In this document: positions 36,908 through 45,963 of the stretch, piece by piece
How the letters are laid out: the number at the start of each line of letters is the position of its first letter
Numbering within the stretch: position 1 is the stretch's first letter
Source of the DNA: Halovenus salina
GTDB lineage: Archaea; Halobacteriota; Halobacteria; Halobacteriales; Haloarculaceae
DNA length: 64,000 nt
Assembly: GCF_026410925.1 (NCBI RefSeq)
Contig: NZ_CP112972.1
Location: 1 to 64,000 of the forward strand
Reading direction: 5' to 3'
Notes under the pieces: model-generated
Told to the model about the DNA's origin: nothing
What the model saw: the letters and a program-made list of their open reading frames with translations, nothing else
The model's database searches: none
Translations under genes and position numbers: made by a program

Positions 36908-38772
36908 GCCCGCCGCTGAATCTCCTCCCGGAGCACGTCACTCACCACGTCGCCGTCGGCTTTGCCACGGAGCGCGCCCATACACTCGCCCATCAGCGCC
37001 GAGAACGCACCCATCCCCTCGGACTCGACCTGGTCCGTGTTTCGCTCGATGACCTCGACGACTGCTTCCCGGACCTCGTCTTCGGCGGCACTTCCCAGCC
37101 CCTCCTGCTCGGCTGCTTCTGTCGCCGAGAGGTCAGGCTGTTCTGCCAGTGCGGCGAGCAGATTCGGGACTCCCTCCTTTGCAAGCTCTCCGTCGGCGAG
37201 CAACTCGAATAACTCGTCGAAGTGGTCGTCGGTCAGCCGTTCGACGGGTACGTCGTCGCGCCGGAGCTCGGTCACTGTCGATTCCAGCGTGCCGGCCGCC
37301 AGCGTCGGGTCAACGCCCATCTCGACTGCACGCTCGAACTGCCCCATTCGGCGGCCGTAGGCGACCTGCTCGGCAAGCGTTTCGTCGAGGCCGAACGCGT
37401 CCTGGTACCGCTGTACCCGCTCGGTCAACAGCTCCGGCGTCTCGACTGCGGCCGGGTCGGGCTCGACCGGCGGCACGTCAGTCTCTGGATACATCCGGGC
37501 CGCACCGGGGAGCGGGCGGAGATACCGCGTCATACCGTCCTCGTTCGCGCCGCGGGTCTCCTCTGGCACGCCCTCGATTGCGGTTTCGGCCCGCTCGGCG
37601 ACGGCATCGATGGCGAGGCTCGCGGTCTCCTCATCGTCGGCGACCAATGCGACCGCATCGTCTGGCCCCGCACCGACGGCCTCGGCGACCGCTTCGACTT
37701 CCTCGTCGGTGATGCCGTAGGCCGGGAGTTCGTCGGTGTGGAAGATTCCGCCTGCACCGTGGCGCTTTGCGTGATCTGCGAGCTCGGTCCCGAGCCGTCT
37801 GTCCGGAAGCAGTTCGCGGCCGACGATACCGTCGAACCCGTGCAGGACGACAGCTTTGACTGCGCCGTTGCCCGAGAGCGCGCCCTGGATGACGCCGCTG
37901 TCGCTGTCTGCCAGCACGTCCGAGATATCCGTTACGTCGCCAACGCCCGCGTCCCGCTCCTGGAGCGTCTCGGCAATATCGAGCAGCTCCACCTGTCTGC
38001 GTGCCTCGTTTCGCACGATATCGTCGATGTCGTCAAGACTCTGGACGCCCTTGATTTCGACCCGTGCGCCGTCCTCGATGGAGACGTTCACGTCCTGTCG
38101 GATGGTACCGAGACCACGTTTGACCTGGCCCGTCGAGCGCAGGTACATCCCGATTTGTTCGGCTGCCTCTCTGGCCTGTTCGGGCGTCCGGATGTCGGGC
38201 CGGGTACCGATTTCGACCAGGGGGATGCCGAGCCGGTCGAGGCTGTACCGGACGCCTTCTGCTGTCTCTTCGATGCGCTGTGCGCTCTCCTCTTCGAGCA
38301 TCAGGTCCTCGATACCCACAGGGCCTTCGGAGGTTTCAATCTCGCCGTCGACGGCGACCTGCATCGTCCGCTGGAAGCCGGAGGTGTTCGACCCGTCAAC
38401 AACAATCTTCCGCATGACGTGGATCTGGTCGACCGCTCGCATCTCCAGAAGCTGTGCGATCTCCAGTGCGGTCGAAAGCCCCTCGTCGTCGACTCGCCTT
38501 GGGGGTTCGTCGTCCTCTTCGACGAGACAGGTGGAGTCATACGAGAGATACTCGAACTCGCGGTCGACGCGACTCTCTTCGAGGGCGGCCTGGTCGAGTT
38601 CGCCGAGTTCGCTTTTCGTCGGATGGAGATATCGGGTGAACCGGCGGCTCGCCTCCTCGGGTTCGCGCAGTTCCGTCGGGCAGGAACAGAACAGCTTTGT
38701 CTCTGTATCGAGTTGCTGGTGGATTTCTAACCCCGCAACCAGGCCCAGTTGTGCGTAGTCGAGTTCACTCAT
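36904..38772 (-). CDS. gatE: Glu-tRNA(Gln) amidotransferase subunit E
   Basis: 622 residues, the archaea-specific GatE that with GatD converts Glu-tRNA(Gln) to Gln-tRNA(Gln). The kinase-like GatB/E core starts LGLVAGLEIHQQLDTETKLFC and holds YLHPTKSELGELD. The AspRS-like insert domain, which separates GatE from GatB, lies at ~285-410. The helical and YqeY tail domains (~455-622) bind the tRNA. gatD is not in the window. A TATA-like run (ACGTTTTTTGAG) lies about 30 nt before the start. Confidence 0.95.
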   Translation of the reverse strand: MSELDYAQLGLVAGLEIHQQLDTETKLFCSCPTELREPEEASRRFTRYLHPTKSELGELDQAALEESRVDREFEYLSYDSTCLVEEDDEPPRRVDDEGLSTALEIAQLLEMRAVDQIHVMRKIVVDGSNTSGFQRTMQVAVDGEIETSEGPVGIEDLMLEEESAQRIEETAEGVRYSLDRLGIPLVEIGTRPDIRTPEQAREAAEQIGMYLRSTGQVKRGLGTIRQDVNVSIEDGARVEIKGVQSLDDIDDIVRNEARRQVELLDIAETLQERDAGVGDVTDISDVLADSDSGVIQGALSGNGAVKAVVLHGFDGIVGRELLPDRRLGTELADHAKRHGAGGIFHTDELPAYGITDEEVEAVAEAVGAGPDDAVALVADDEETASLAIDAVAERAETAIEGVPEETRGANEDGMTRYLRPLPGAARMYPETDVPPVEPDPAAVETPELLTERVQRYQDAFGLDETLAEQVAYGRRMGQFERAVEMGVDPTLAAGTLESTVTELRRDDVPVERLTDDHFDELFELLADGELAKEGVPNLLAALAEQPDLSATEAAEQEGLGSAAEDEVREAVVEVIERNTDQVESEGMGAFSALMGECMGALRGKADGDVVSDVLREEIQRRA

Positions 38773-38871
38773 TGTATGTGTCTGTGATACCGACGCTCAA
38801 AAAACGTACTATCGGACGGCTACGCTGACGGCGAACTGCCGACTCCAGTTTTAGATTCCGAGACTGGTCAC

Positions 38872-38882
38872 TAGATTTATCA
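38872..38882 (+). promoter_or_regulatory. TATA-like box of the Nudix-like gene
   Basis: AGATTTATCA is centred about 28 nt upstream of ATG 38905, predicting a leaderless transcript. The divergent gatE box is on the opposite strand at about 38798-38806. Confidence 0.5.
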
Positions 38883-38904
38883 CACAGTAACAACAGGTTG
38901 GCCC

Positions 38905-39378
38905 ATGGGAGTGGTGGAGCAGTCCCAGGAAACTGTCGAGGAGTACCTCTCGGCACTCGAGCAGTCACATCAGTCGTTTCCGGTCAACCAGACGACAGTG
39001 GCCGTCTCTGTTGACGAATACCAGCGCGAGCGCGAGCGCGCTGATGCGGGAAGCGTCGATAGCTACGTGAAGGTGGAAAACGAGGAGGGCCAGGTCTTGC
39101 ACCTCGATGAAGGCGACCTTGTCTTACCCTCTGCGCGGACGAGCGAGGGCAACATCGAGCGTGTGACAGCCGACGCCGTCGAAGAGTCGACCGGCATCGT
39201 CCCTCGAATCGAGGATATCGAGCAGGCCACGATTCTCGGTATCCACGACACCGATTCCGACCACGAGACGGTCTTTCGACTCGCTGTCGTCTTCAAGGCC
39301 TCCCACCAGAGCGGCTCGCCGACGTCTGATGTGGTCTGGCATTCGAGTGCGGAGCTTCCGGAGATAGTGACACCCTGA
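38905..39378 (+). CDS. degenerate Nudix-like protein
   Basis: 157 residues. The strand pattern fits a Nudix fold: a VKVENEEGQVLHL strand pair, a helix where the Nudix box should be, then TILGIHDTDSDHETVFRLAVVFKA and the closing VVWHSSAELPEIV. In place of G-x5-E-x7-R-E-U-x-E-E-x-G-U the box region reads SARTSEGNIERVTADAVEES, with the metal-binding Glu pattern lost. Hydrolase activity is therefore doubtful; ligand binding is possible. A family name is not certain. Confidence 0.6.
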   Translation: MGVVEQSQETVEEYLSALEQSHQSFPVNQTTVAVSVDEYQRERERADAGSVDSYVKVENEEGQVLHLDEGDLVLPSARTSEGNIERVTADAVEESTGIVPRIEDIEQATILGIHDTDSDHETVFRLAVVFKASHQSGSPTSDVVWHSSAELPEIVTP

Positions 39379-39379
39379 G

Positions 39380-40438
39380 TTAGAGGACGCCGGTGGCCGT
39401 CGCAGCCTCTCGAGCGGCGTCTCTGTCGATACCGTTGCCCAAAATCGTGTACCGGTCCCGTATCTCGTGGGCTGTGGTCAGCGCCTCCAGCACAGTGTCT
39501 TCGTCGATACCTAACTCCTCGGCAGTCGTCGGCGCGCCGATAGTGGCCAGCGCACTCCGGATGTTCTGGAACTCGCCGTGTTCGCCGTCCTGGAGGTACG
39601 CTGTCAGTATCGAGCCGACGCCGACCTGGTGGCCGTGCAGGGCCTCGCCCGGCGCGAGTCGGTCGAGTTGATGTGAGAAGAGGTGTTCGGCCCCGCTTGC
39701 CGGCCGTGAGGAGTCGGCGATACTCATCGCAACACCCGAGGAGACGAGCGCCTTGACGACGACCCACGCCGACTGTTCGAGCCCCGGCTTCAGCGAGTCC
39801 GCGTTCTCGACGAGCATCTCGGCGGTCATCCGCGAGAGCGCCCCGGCGTACCGGGAGTATTCTGTATTCTGGAGTCGGTTAGCGAGTTGCCAGTCCCGGA
39901 CGGCGGTGTAGTTCGAGATGATGTCGGCACAGCCGGCAGTCGTCAGCCGCCACGGGGCGTCTGCGAGAATTTCGGTGTCGGCAACGACCGCAAGCGGCGG
40001 GTCGGCGGCGACACTGTGGCGGTTCCCACCGTCAGGAACCGACCCGCGGCCGGAGACGATACCGTCGTGACTGGCGGCCGTCGGGACCGAGACAAAGCCG
40101 AGACCCTGGTCGGCGGCTGCCATCTTGGCGATATCGATTGCTTTCCCGCCGCCGACGCCGACGAGGTATCCCGGATTCATCTCCTCGACAACGTCGATAA
40201 CGCGCTCTATCTCGTCGAAGCTGGCCTCCTCAACAATGACCATCTCTGGAGTCTCCCCGAGTTCCGCCAGCTCCCGGTGGACGCGGTCCCCAGCCACTTC
40301 TCTGGGTGTCGGACTGGTCACCACCAGGGGAGTCCCGCCGAGATGGAGGTCGGAGATGGCTTCCCCAGTCTGGTCGAGTACTCCGTGCCCGACGACCACG
40401 TTCCGGGGTAACCGAATCCACGTCGACTTTTCGAACAT
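39380..40438 (-). CDS. egsA: sn-glycerol-1-phosphate dehydrogenase
   Basis: 352 residues. It reduces dihydroxyacetone phosphate to sn-glycerol-1-phosphate, which sets the stereochemistry of archaeal lipids. NAD(P) binding is by VGVGGGKAIDIAKM near 95 and SVPTAASHDGIVSGRGS near 120. Zinc ligands are the Asp in the C-terminal domain, and His in GAEHLFSHQLDRL and LHGHQVGVG. A TATA-like TACTTAAC lies about 29 nt before ATG. It converges on the Nudix-like gene with a 1-nt gap. Confidence 0.95.
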   Translation of the reverse strand: MFEKSTWIRLPRNVVVGHGVLDQTGEAISDLHLGGTPLVVTSPTPREVAGDRVHRELAELGETPEMVIVEEASFDEIERVIDVVEEMNPGYLVGVGGGKAIDIAKMAAADQGLGFVSVPTAASHDGIVSGRGSVPDGGNRHSVAADPPLAVVADTEILADAPWRLTTAGCADIISNYTAVRDWQLANRLQNTEYSRYAGALSRMTAEMLVENADSLKPGLEQSAWVVVKALVSSGVAMSIADSSRPASGAEHLFSHQLDRLAPGEALHGHQVGVGSILTAYLQDGEHGEFQNIRSALATIGAPTTAEELGIDEDTVLEALTTAHEIRDRYTILGNGIDRDAAREAATATGVL

Positions 40439-40462
40439 ACTGGGGCCTTCCCTGCCGACCCA

Positions 40463-40500
40463 GTTAAGTACTGAGGGTTGTCCTGCATAGATTGATATAG
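40463..40500. promoter_or_regulatory. divergent promoters of egsA and the UspA-like gene
   Basis: On the minus strand, TACTTAAC (40463-40470) is 29 nt from the egsA ATG. On the plus strand, TTGATATAGC (about 40491-40500) is 27 nt from ATG 40523. Both imply leaderless or very short-leader transcripts. Confidence 0.5.
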
Positions 40501-40522
40501 CTCCAGTATCATAGATGCGGGC

Positions 40523-40945
40523 ATGGTCTTTCTAGTTCCGTACGATGGCTCACCCGTTTCCGAAGCAGCACTCGACCGCGCGGTCGAACACGGCAAGGCG
40601 CTCGAAAAAGAAGTCGTCGCAGTCACGTTCATTCCGACTGGTGCCGAATACGCCGAACGCCGCAAATGGATACAGCCCCAGGAAGATTTCGCTATCGACT
40701 CGGCCCGGGCGGAACTCAAGCGCAAGATTGATGAGACGACTGATGAGTCAGAGCGTAACTTCCTCGATTCAGGCGCGACCGTCGAGAACGGGGTTGGCGG
40801 CCACATCCGCCAGGCCGCCCACGAGGTTGAGGCGAGCGCGGTCTACGTCGGCGCAGCCGAGCAAGAAGGAACCGACTACCGGACGCCATTCGGCGAGATT
40901 ACCACCGACGAGACCTACGACCTCCATCTGGTCAGGTCGTACTGA
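40523..40945 (+). CDS. universal stress protein family member
   Basis: 140 residues with the UspA alpha/beta fold: FLVPYDGSPVSEAALDRAVEHGK at the N-terminus and EVEASAVYVGAAEQEG near the end. The usual ATP-binding Gly-x2-Gly-x9-Gly-Ser/Thr loop is missing, so it probably belongs to the non-ATP-binding subgroup. It stands alone between egsA and the Kae1-Bud32 gene, with its own promoter. Confidence 0.82.
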   Translation: MVFLVPYDGSPVSEAALDRAVEHGKALEKEVVAVTFIPTGAEYAERRKWIQPQEDFAIDSARAELKRKIDETTDESERNFLDSGATVENGVGGHIRQAAHEVEASAVYVGAAEQEGTDYRTPFGEITTDETYDLHLVRSY

Positions 40946-40990
40946 TATCGAAGTCGTCTTTTCGGTTCCCCACGCCAGTACGCTTAGAGT

Positions 40991-42583
40991 ATGGGCTCGG
41001 CAAGCGACGTTCGCGTACTTGGCATCGAGGGGACAGCGTGGGCAGCGAGCGCGGCGCTTTACGACGGGGCGTCGGACTTGGTCCACATCGAAACCGAAGC
41101 CTACCAGCCCGAAAGCGGCGGGCTCCACCCCCGCGAAGCCGCCGAGCACATGTCCGAACATCTTCCGACGGTCGCCGAATCGGTCCTCGAAACGGCCGAC
41201 GGCGAGATTGACGCCGTCGCGTTCTCGCGTGGCCCGGGTCTCGGCCCCTGTCTCCGCCTCGCTGGCACGACCGCGCGCGCACTGGCACAGCGTCTCGACG
41301 TCCCGCTGGTCGGCGTCAACCACATGGTCGCCCACCTCGAAATCGGCCGCCACCAGTCTGGCCTCTCGTCGCCGGTCTGTCTCAACACCAGCGGTGCCAA
41401 CGCCCACGTGCTCGGCTACCGCAACGGCCGTTACCGTGTCCTCGGCGAGACGATGGACACTGGCGTTGGCAACGCTCTCGACAAATTCACCCGCCACGTC
41501 GGCTGGTCGCATCCCGGCGGGCCGAAGGTCGAACAGGCCGCGGCCGACGGCTCCTACGTCGAGTTACCCTACGTCGTCAAGGGGATGGATTTCTCGTTTT
41601 CGGGTATCATGTCCGCGGCCAAAGACGCCGTCGACGACGAGGCCCCGGTCGAGGACGTCTGTCACGGTCTCCAGGAGAACATCTTCGCGATGCTGACAGA
41701 GGTCTCCGAGCGTGCGCTCTCACTGACTGGCAGCTCCGAGCTCGTGTTGGGCGGCGGCGTCGGACAGAACCAACGCTTGCAGTCGATGCTGGCCTCGATG
41801 TGCGAGCAGCGCGGAGCCGACTTCTTTGCCCCGGAGGACCGATTTCTCCGTGACAACGCCGGCATGATTGCCGTGCTGGGCGCAAAGATGTACGCGGCCG
41901 GCGATACGCTTGCAATCGAGGAGTCGGGCATCGACTCAAACTTCCGGCCCGATGAGGTCGCGGTCTCCTGGCGAGACGACGACGAGACGGTCGCTGTCGC
42001 TCCTGGCGAGGATGAGACGGTTACAGGGGCCGAAGCGACTGTCCGGCGAGCGGGTGACCGCGTAATCAAATGCCGGAACCCCCGTGAGTATCGCCATCCG
42101 ACGCTCGACGGACGACTCCGCAGACGCCGGACCAGACAGGAGGCACGCCTGACCCAGGCCGCTCGCAAAGCAGGGGTTCCGACGCCACTGGTCCGGGATA
42201 TCGACCTCGAGGAGTCGACTCTCATCTTCCAGCACGTCGGCGACAGAGACCTCCGGGCTGCTCTTGACACTGATACGGTCAAGACGACGGCCCGTCACCT
42301 GGCGCGCATTCACCAGGACGGATTCGTCCACGGCGACCCCACGACGCGAAACGTCAGGGTCGGCGACGAGACGGTCTTTCTCATCGATTTCGGCCTGGGC
42401 TATCACACGGACGCGCCCGAGGATTACGCGATGGACCTCCACGTCTTCGCACAGAGTCTCGCGGGGACGACCGACGACGCCGGTCGGCTCATCGCGGCTG
42501 CGACCCGGGCGTACGCCGAGGTCGGAGACGAGAGTGTCCTCGACCAGCTCGACGAGATTGAGGGACGGGGCAGATACCAGTAA
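40991..42583 (+). CDS. Kae1-Bud32 fusion, tRNA threonylcarbamoyladenosine synthesis
   Basis: 530 residues joining two KEOPS subunits. Residues 1-~325 are Kae1: GIEGTAWAASAALYD, the metal site HMVAHLEIGRH near 111-121, and STGSNA-like NTSGANAHVLGY. Residues ~340-530 are the kinase/ATPase Bud32: VIKCRNPREYRHPTLDGRLR, the catalytic GFVHGDPTTRN near 444 and LIDFGLGY. Kae1 transfers threonylcarbamoyl to A37 of tRNAs that read ANN codons, and Bud32 stimulates it. Fusion is known in several euryarchaea. All key residues seen are present. Confidence 0.95.
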   Translation: MGSASDVRVLGIEGTAWAASAALYDGASDLVHIETEAYQPESGGLHPREAAEHMSEHLPTVAESVLETADGEIDAVAFSRGPGLGPCLRLAGTTARALAQRLDVPLVGVNHMVAHLEIGRHQSGLSSPVCLNTSGANAHVLGYRNGRYRVLGETMDTGVGNALDKFTRHVGWSHPGGPKVEQAAADGSYVELPYVVKGMDFSFSGIMSAAKDAVDDEAPVEDVCHGLQENIFAMLTEVSERALSLTGSSELVLGGGVGQNQRLQSMLASMCEQRGADFFAPEDRFLRDNAGMIAVLGAKMYAAGDTLAIEESGIDSNFRPDEVAVSWRDDDETVAVAPGEDETVTGAEATVRRAGDRVIKCRNPREYRHPTLDGRLRRRRTRQEARLTQAARKAGVPTPLVRDIDLEESTLIFQHVGDRDLRAALDTDTVKTTARHLARIHQDGFVHGDPTTRNVRVGDETVFLIDFGLGYHTDAPEDYAMDLHVFAQSLAGTTDDAGRLIAAATRAYAEVGDESVLDQLDEIEGRGRYQ

Positions 42584-42608
42584 CCTGACCGAGAACCGCA
42601 AGAAAAAG

Positions 42609-42615
42609 TATTTAT
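42609..42615 (+). promoter_or_regulatory. TATA-like box of the DUF2298 gene
   Basis: TATTTAT is centred about 28 nt upstream of ATG 42640. Confidence 0.5.
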
Positions 42616-42639
42616 CGCCGGCACTGTGTCCATCCGGTG

Positions 42640-44970
42640 ATGGAGTACGTCCTTCTGGTCAAGTGGAGTGTCGTCCTCGCTCTATTGACCGCTATCGGTG
42701 CCCCTCTCACGACAGCTATCTTCGCTCGACTGCCCAGACGCGGCGCAGCATTCTCGCTCCCGGTGACGCTCGCCGTCCTGGCGACTGTCGTCTTTCTCGT
42801 CGGACAGATCACGTTTGGCCTCCACACTATCATCTTCGGCGTTCTCGTTGTCTGGGGGCTTTCGGCGCTTGTCTACCGTGCGGGCTACGTTCCCGAGTGG
42901 CGAACGGTCGCGAGTGCCTACGGGGTTTTTCTCGCGGGCTTTCTCCTGTTCGCGTTCTACGTCGCCCACACGACGGCGATAACGCCACAGGGCGGCGAAC
43001 AGTTTCTCCACTACGGCCTGACGAACGCGCTCGTCGATGCCGGCACGCTCCCGCCCGAGGACTTCTGGTTCGCCGGCGAACCGCTCCGGTACTACTACGG
43101 CACACAGCTTCAGGTCGCGACGCTGTCGATGCTGACGGGAACGGAACTCCGGTACGGCTACTATCTCGGGCTGACGACGTTCTATGCCGTCTTGTTCGTG
43201 AGCGCGTACGGACTCGTCGGCGCGGTCGTCGAAAATCGGGGGCGGTCCTTCCACCTCGGCGGGCTGTTCGGTGCCGTCTTCGTCGCCCTCGCGGGCACGT
43301 CGGTCACGTTCCTCCGGCAACTGTTCGGTCGCCTCCCCGACGAGACGGCACGTGAGTACGGCGAGCCGGTCTTTCGTGGACTCATCGAGGAACGCGGCAT
43401 GTCCCTTGAGGAAGCCATCGCCTCCCAGGGCGGCACCGGCGACTGGCTCTGGTTCTACGAGCGATACGCCGCTGAGGGTGGTCTCCACGAGTTTCCCTTC
43501 TACTCGTTCATCAAGGCTGACCTCCACGGACACACGCTCTCGACGGGGTATATCGTCCTCGCGGCGGCACTCGCGTTCAGCTACTACTTGACGCCGGCCG
43601 AACAGCGCTATCGTCGTCTCGGAGTGCTCTACGGTGGACTTGGACTGGTCGCGGGCGTGTTCGGATTCATGAACACCTGGGCACTCCCGACGGCTGTCGG
43701 TCTCGCGTGGCTGGCGCTCGCGGCCGCCGACCCACACCCTGCCTCGTTGTTACCCGAGGGCGTCGCTGACGCGCTTGTCCCCGAGACGGAGAGCCTGGGA
43801 CAGCGACTGCCCGCCGAGGCCTGGCGGGTCGTCCTCGCTGCCGTGTTGGCGGTCCCGGTCGGCATTGTCGGCGTCGCTATCGCCTCGCCGTTCCTAATTT
43901 TTGGCCAGGTGCCGACCAACGAGGGAATCGGCTTTCTGCCGCCGCGGACGCCGCTCGATACGTTCCTTGTCCTCTACGGCGGGATTCTCGTCCTGTTCGC
44001 GGGCTATCTCGGCTCCAGGAGTCGTCCGCTCTCTGCGTTGTCCTCGACTCACCTCGCTGTGGGGGTTGCGCTCCTCGTCGGACTGTTGGTCGGCTTTCTC
44101 ACCTCGTTTGCCGTGACCGCGCTTCTGGTCGCCGTTCTCTTGGTCGCGTGGTGGCTCGTCCGCACCGACAGGGCGGGCTTTACTGCGGTGTTGCTGGTGT
44201 CCGGCCTCGGGCTGTTGCTCGCACTGGAGCTGGTGCACGCGAAGGTGTACCCCTTCGAGCGGGTCCGCTGGAACACCACGCTGAAGGTGGCCGTCCAGGG
44301 GTGGACGCTCGCAGGACTGGCTGCTGGTGGAGCCGCCGCGTTGCTCCTCTCGCAGGGAGTCGAGCGACTCCGCTCGGTCCGACAGGCGGTCGACGACGCG
44401 GAAATCTCCAGGGAGAGTGCGGTCCGGCGGACGATTCCGGCGGCCCTTGCGGTCTTGCTAGTCGCTGTACTCGTCGCGACCAGTCTTCCGTTTGCAGGGA
44501 TTGCGATACACAAAAACGCCGACATTCTCTCGCCCGAGGACGGCTCGCTCGATGGGCTAGCCGTCCACGACACGTTCAAACAGGCGGAGATGGAGGGTCT
44601 GTACTGGCTCGACGACCAGGGTCAGCCGACGATTGCGGAGAGCCCGACTCGGCGAACCTACAGCTGGAGTTCCTCGACGTCGGTGTTCACCGGGGCCGCG
44701 ACCGTCGTCGGCTGGGACCATCAAGAGGGGTATCGCGGAGCGGCAGCCTTCGAGCGGCGAGCGTCAGATATCGACGCGCTCTACACTGGCCCGCTCGCGA
44801 ACGCGACGGCTATCGTCGACCGCTACGATATCGAGTACATCTACGTCGGTCCGACCGAGCGCGAGAACTACGACGACATCAACGCGTTCGACCAGATAGC
44901 AGGTATCAGGGAGAAGTTTTCGAACGAGGCAGTCACCATTTACGCGGTCAACGAGACGAGACTCCCATAG
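42640..44970 (+). CDS. DUF2298 polytopic membrane protein (GT-C-like)
   Basis: 776 residues with at least twelve predicted membrane helices, e.g. SVVLALLTAIGAPLTTAIF and LGVLYGGLGLVAGVFGFM. Typical features of the archaeal 'YYY' DUF2298 family are EDFWFAGEPLRYYYGTQL, the loop EFPFYSFIKADLHGHTLS and the soluble C-terminal part with ADILSPEDGSLDGL and WDHQEGYRG. The D-x-H loop and fold suggest a relation to GT-C glycosyltransferases, so a role in protein or lipid glycosylation is a reasonable guess. ATG 42640 is chosen over GTG 42637. Confidence 0.82.
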   Translation: MEYVLLVKWSVVLALLTAIGAPLTTAIFARLPRRGAAFSLPVTLAVLATVVFLVGQITFGLHTIIFGVLVVWGLSALVYRAGYVPEWRTVASAYGVFLAGFLLFAFYVAHTTAITPQGGEQFLHYGLTNALVDAGTLPPEDFWFAGEPLRYYYGTQLQVATLSMLTGTELRYGYYLGLTTFYAVLFVSAYGLVGAVVENRGRSFHLGGLFGAVFVALAGTSVTFLRQLFGRLPDETAREYGEPVFRGLIEERGMSLEEAIASQGGTGDWLWFYERYAAEGGLHEFPFYSFIKADLHGHTLSTGYIVLAAALAFSYYLTPAEQRYRRLGVLYGGLGLVAGVFGFMNTWALPTAVGLAWLALAAADPHPASLLPEGVADALVPETESLGQRLPAEAWRVVLAAVLAVPVGIVGVAIASPFLIFGQVPTNEGIGFLPPRTPLDTFLVLYGGILVLFAGYLGSRSRPLSALSSTHLAVGVALLVGLLVGFLTSFAVTALLVAVLLVAWWLVRTDRAGFTAVLLVSGLGLLLALELVHAKVYPFERVRWNTTLKVAVQGWTLAGLAAGGAAALLLSQGVERLRSVRQAVDDAEISRESAVRRTIPAALAVLLVAVLVATSLPFAGIAIHKNADILSPEDGSLDGLAVHDTFKQAEMEGLYWLDDQGQPTIAESPTRRTYSWSSSTSVFTGAATVVGWDHQEGYRGAAAFERRASDIDALYTGPLANATAIVDRYDIEYIYVGPTERENYDDINAFDQIAGIREKFSNEAVTIYAVNETRLP

Positions 44971-45005
44971 TAACCATCTTAATGCCGGCTGACGTATCCT
45001 CTGAT

Positions 45006-45278
45006 ATGTCCGACAAACCGACCTCTGGCGAACTGTTCGGTATCCCGTACAACTTCGAGCGCCCGGACCTCAAACGGCTTCTCTCCGGCCACTGGCAACC
45101 AGACGAGGGAATGCTTGTCGAGAAGGAGTTCGGCATCGGCTACACGCTGAACCTCGCAAACTGGCGGTCCTGGATTGTGCTCGCGGTCGCTGGCGCGCTG
45201 TTGTTCCAGCAGGAACGGAGCGACGACGAGGCGACCGATGAAGCCGACGACGAGCCCGTCGAGGTCGTCGTCGACTAA
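45006..45278 (+). CDS. small DUF5808-like protein
   Basis: 90 residues. The conserved block GIPYNFERPDLKRLLSGHWQ and the following FGIGYTLNLANW match the short domain called DUF5808. One membrane helix (WIVLAVAGALLF) and an acidic tail follow. It is unannotated functionally and starts 36 nt after the DUF2298 stop, possibly co-transcribed. An in-frame ATG at 44982 is an alternative start. Confidence 0.65.
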   Translation: MSDKPTSGELFGIPYNFERPDLKRLLSGHWQPDEGMLVEKEFGIGYTLNLANWRSWIVLAVAGALLFQQERSDDEATDEADDEPVEVVVD

Positions 45279-45315
45279 TCGACGCCTATTTTCAGCGCCA
45301 CGCCAGAGAGGGCGT

Positions 45316-45963
45316 ATGGTCACCTTCGTCACGACGAACCCCGGGAAGGTCGCGGAGGCACGCGAATACCTCGACGAATCCGTCGAACAGGTCGCGTTCG
45401 ACTACCCTGAGCCACAGGCAGAGAACCTCAAGACGGTTGCAGCCTACGGCGCACGCGCCGCCTACGACCACCTCGGTGAGCCTGTCGTCGTCGACGACTC
45501 TGGGCTCACCATCGAGGCCTTCGATGGTTTCCCCGGACCATTCTCGTCGTACGTTGAGGACAAACTCGGCATCGAACGGGTCGCCGACCTCGCGCGTGCC
45601 GAAGAGTCCCAGCGCGCGGCCTTCCGGGGCGTTGTTGCCTACTGTGACGGCGATTCCTTCGAGGCGACCCCCGAGCCAGTCGATACCGAGCGCCGCGGCC
45701 AGGACCTCGCGGCCGAGGAGCGGGCGAGCGCGACGACCGACGAACAGGTCGATTCGGGCGCGGTGCCGGTGAAGCTCTTTGAGGGTGTCGTCCGCGGACA
45801 GATAGTCGAGCCACGCGGTGAGGGTGGCTTCGGCTACGACCCAATTTTCGAGTACGATGGAGCAACGTTCGCTGAGATGGGGACTGAGGAGAAAAACGCC
45901 ATCTCGCATCGCGGCCGCGCGCTGGCGAAGTTTGCTGACTGGTACGGTCAGGCCGACCGGTAA
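45316..45963 (+). CDS. non-canonical purine NTP pyrophosphatase (RdgB/HAM1-like)
   Basis: 215 residues. It hydrolyses ITP, dITP and XTP to keep deaminated purines out of nucleic acids. Motifs are FVTTNPGKVAEA at the start, VVVDDSGLTIEAFDGFPGP near 59-77 and GGFGYDPIFEY near 171, with the C-terminal ISHRGRALAKF. Between ~120 and 150 there is an acidic insert (TERRGQDLAAEERASATTDE) absent from typical RdgB. It may be a halophilic surface loop. The ATG at 45316 gives the family N-terminus. Confidence 0.92.
   Translation: MVTFVTTNPGKVAEAREYLDESVEQVAFDYPEPQAENLKTVAAYGARAAYDHLGEPVVVDDSGLTIEAFDGFPGPFSSYVEDKLGIERVADLARAEESQRAAFRGVVAYCDGDSFEATPEPVDTERRGQDLAAEERASATTDEQVDSGAVPVKLFEGVVRGQIVEPRGEGGFGYDPIFEYDGATFAEMGTEEKNAISHRGRALAKFADWYGQADR

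Noticed and set aside
37222..38730. 502-codon open frame on the plus strand
   Set aside because: It lies wholly inside gatE on the other strand and has no recognisable motif. GatE itself is certain.
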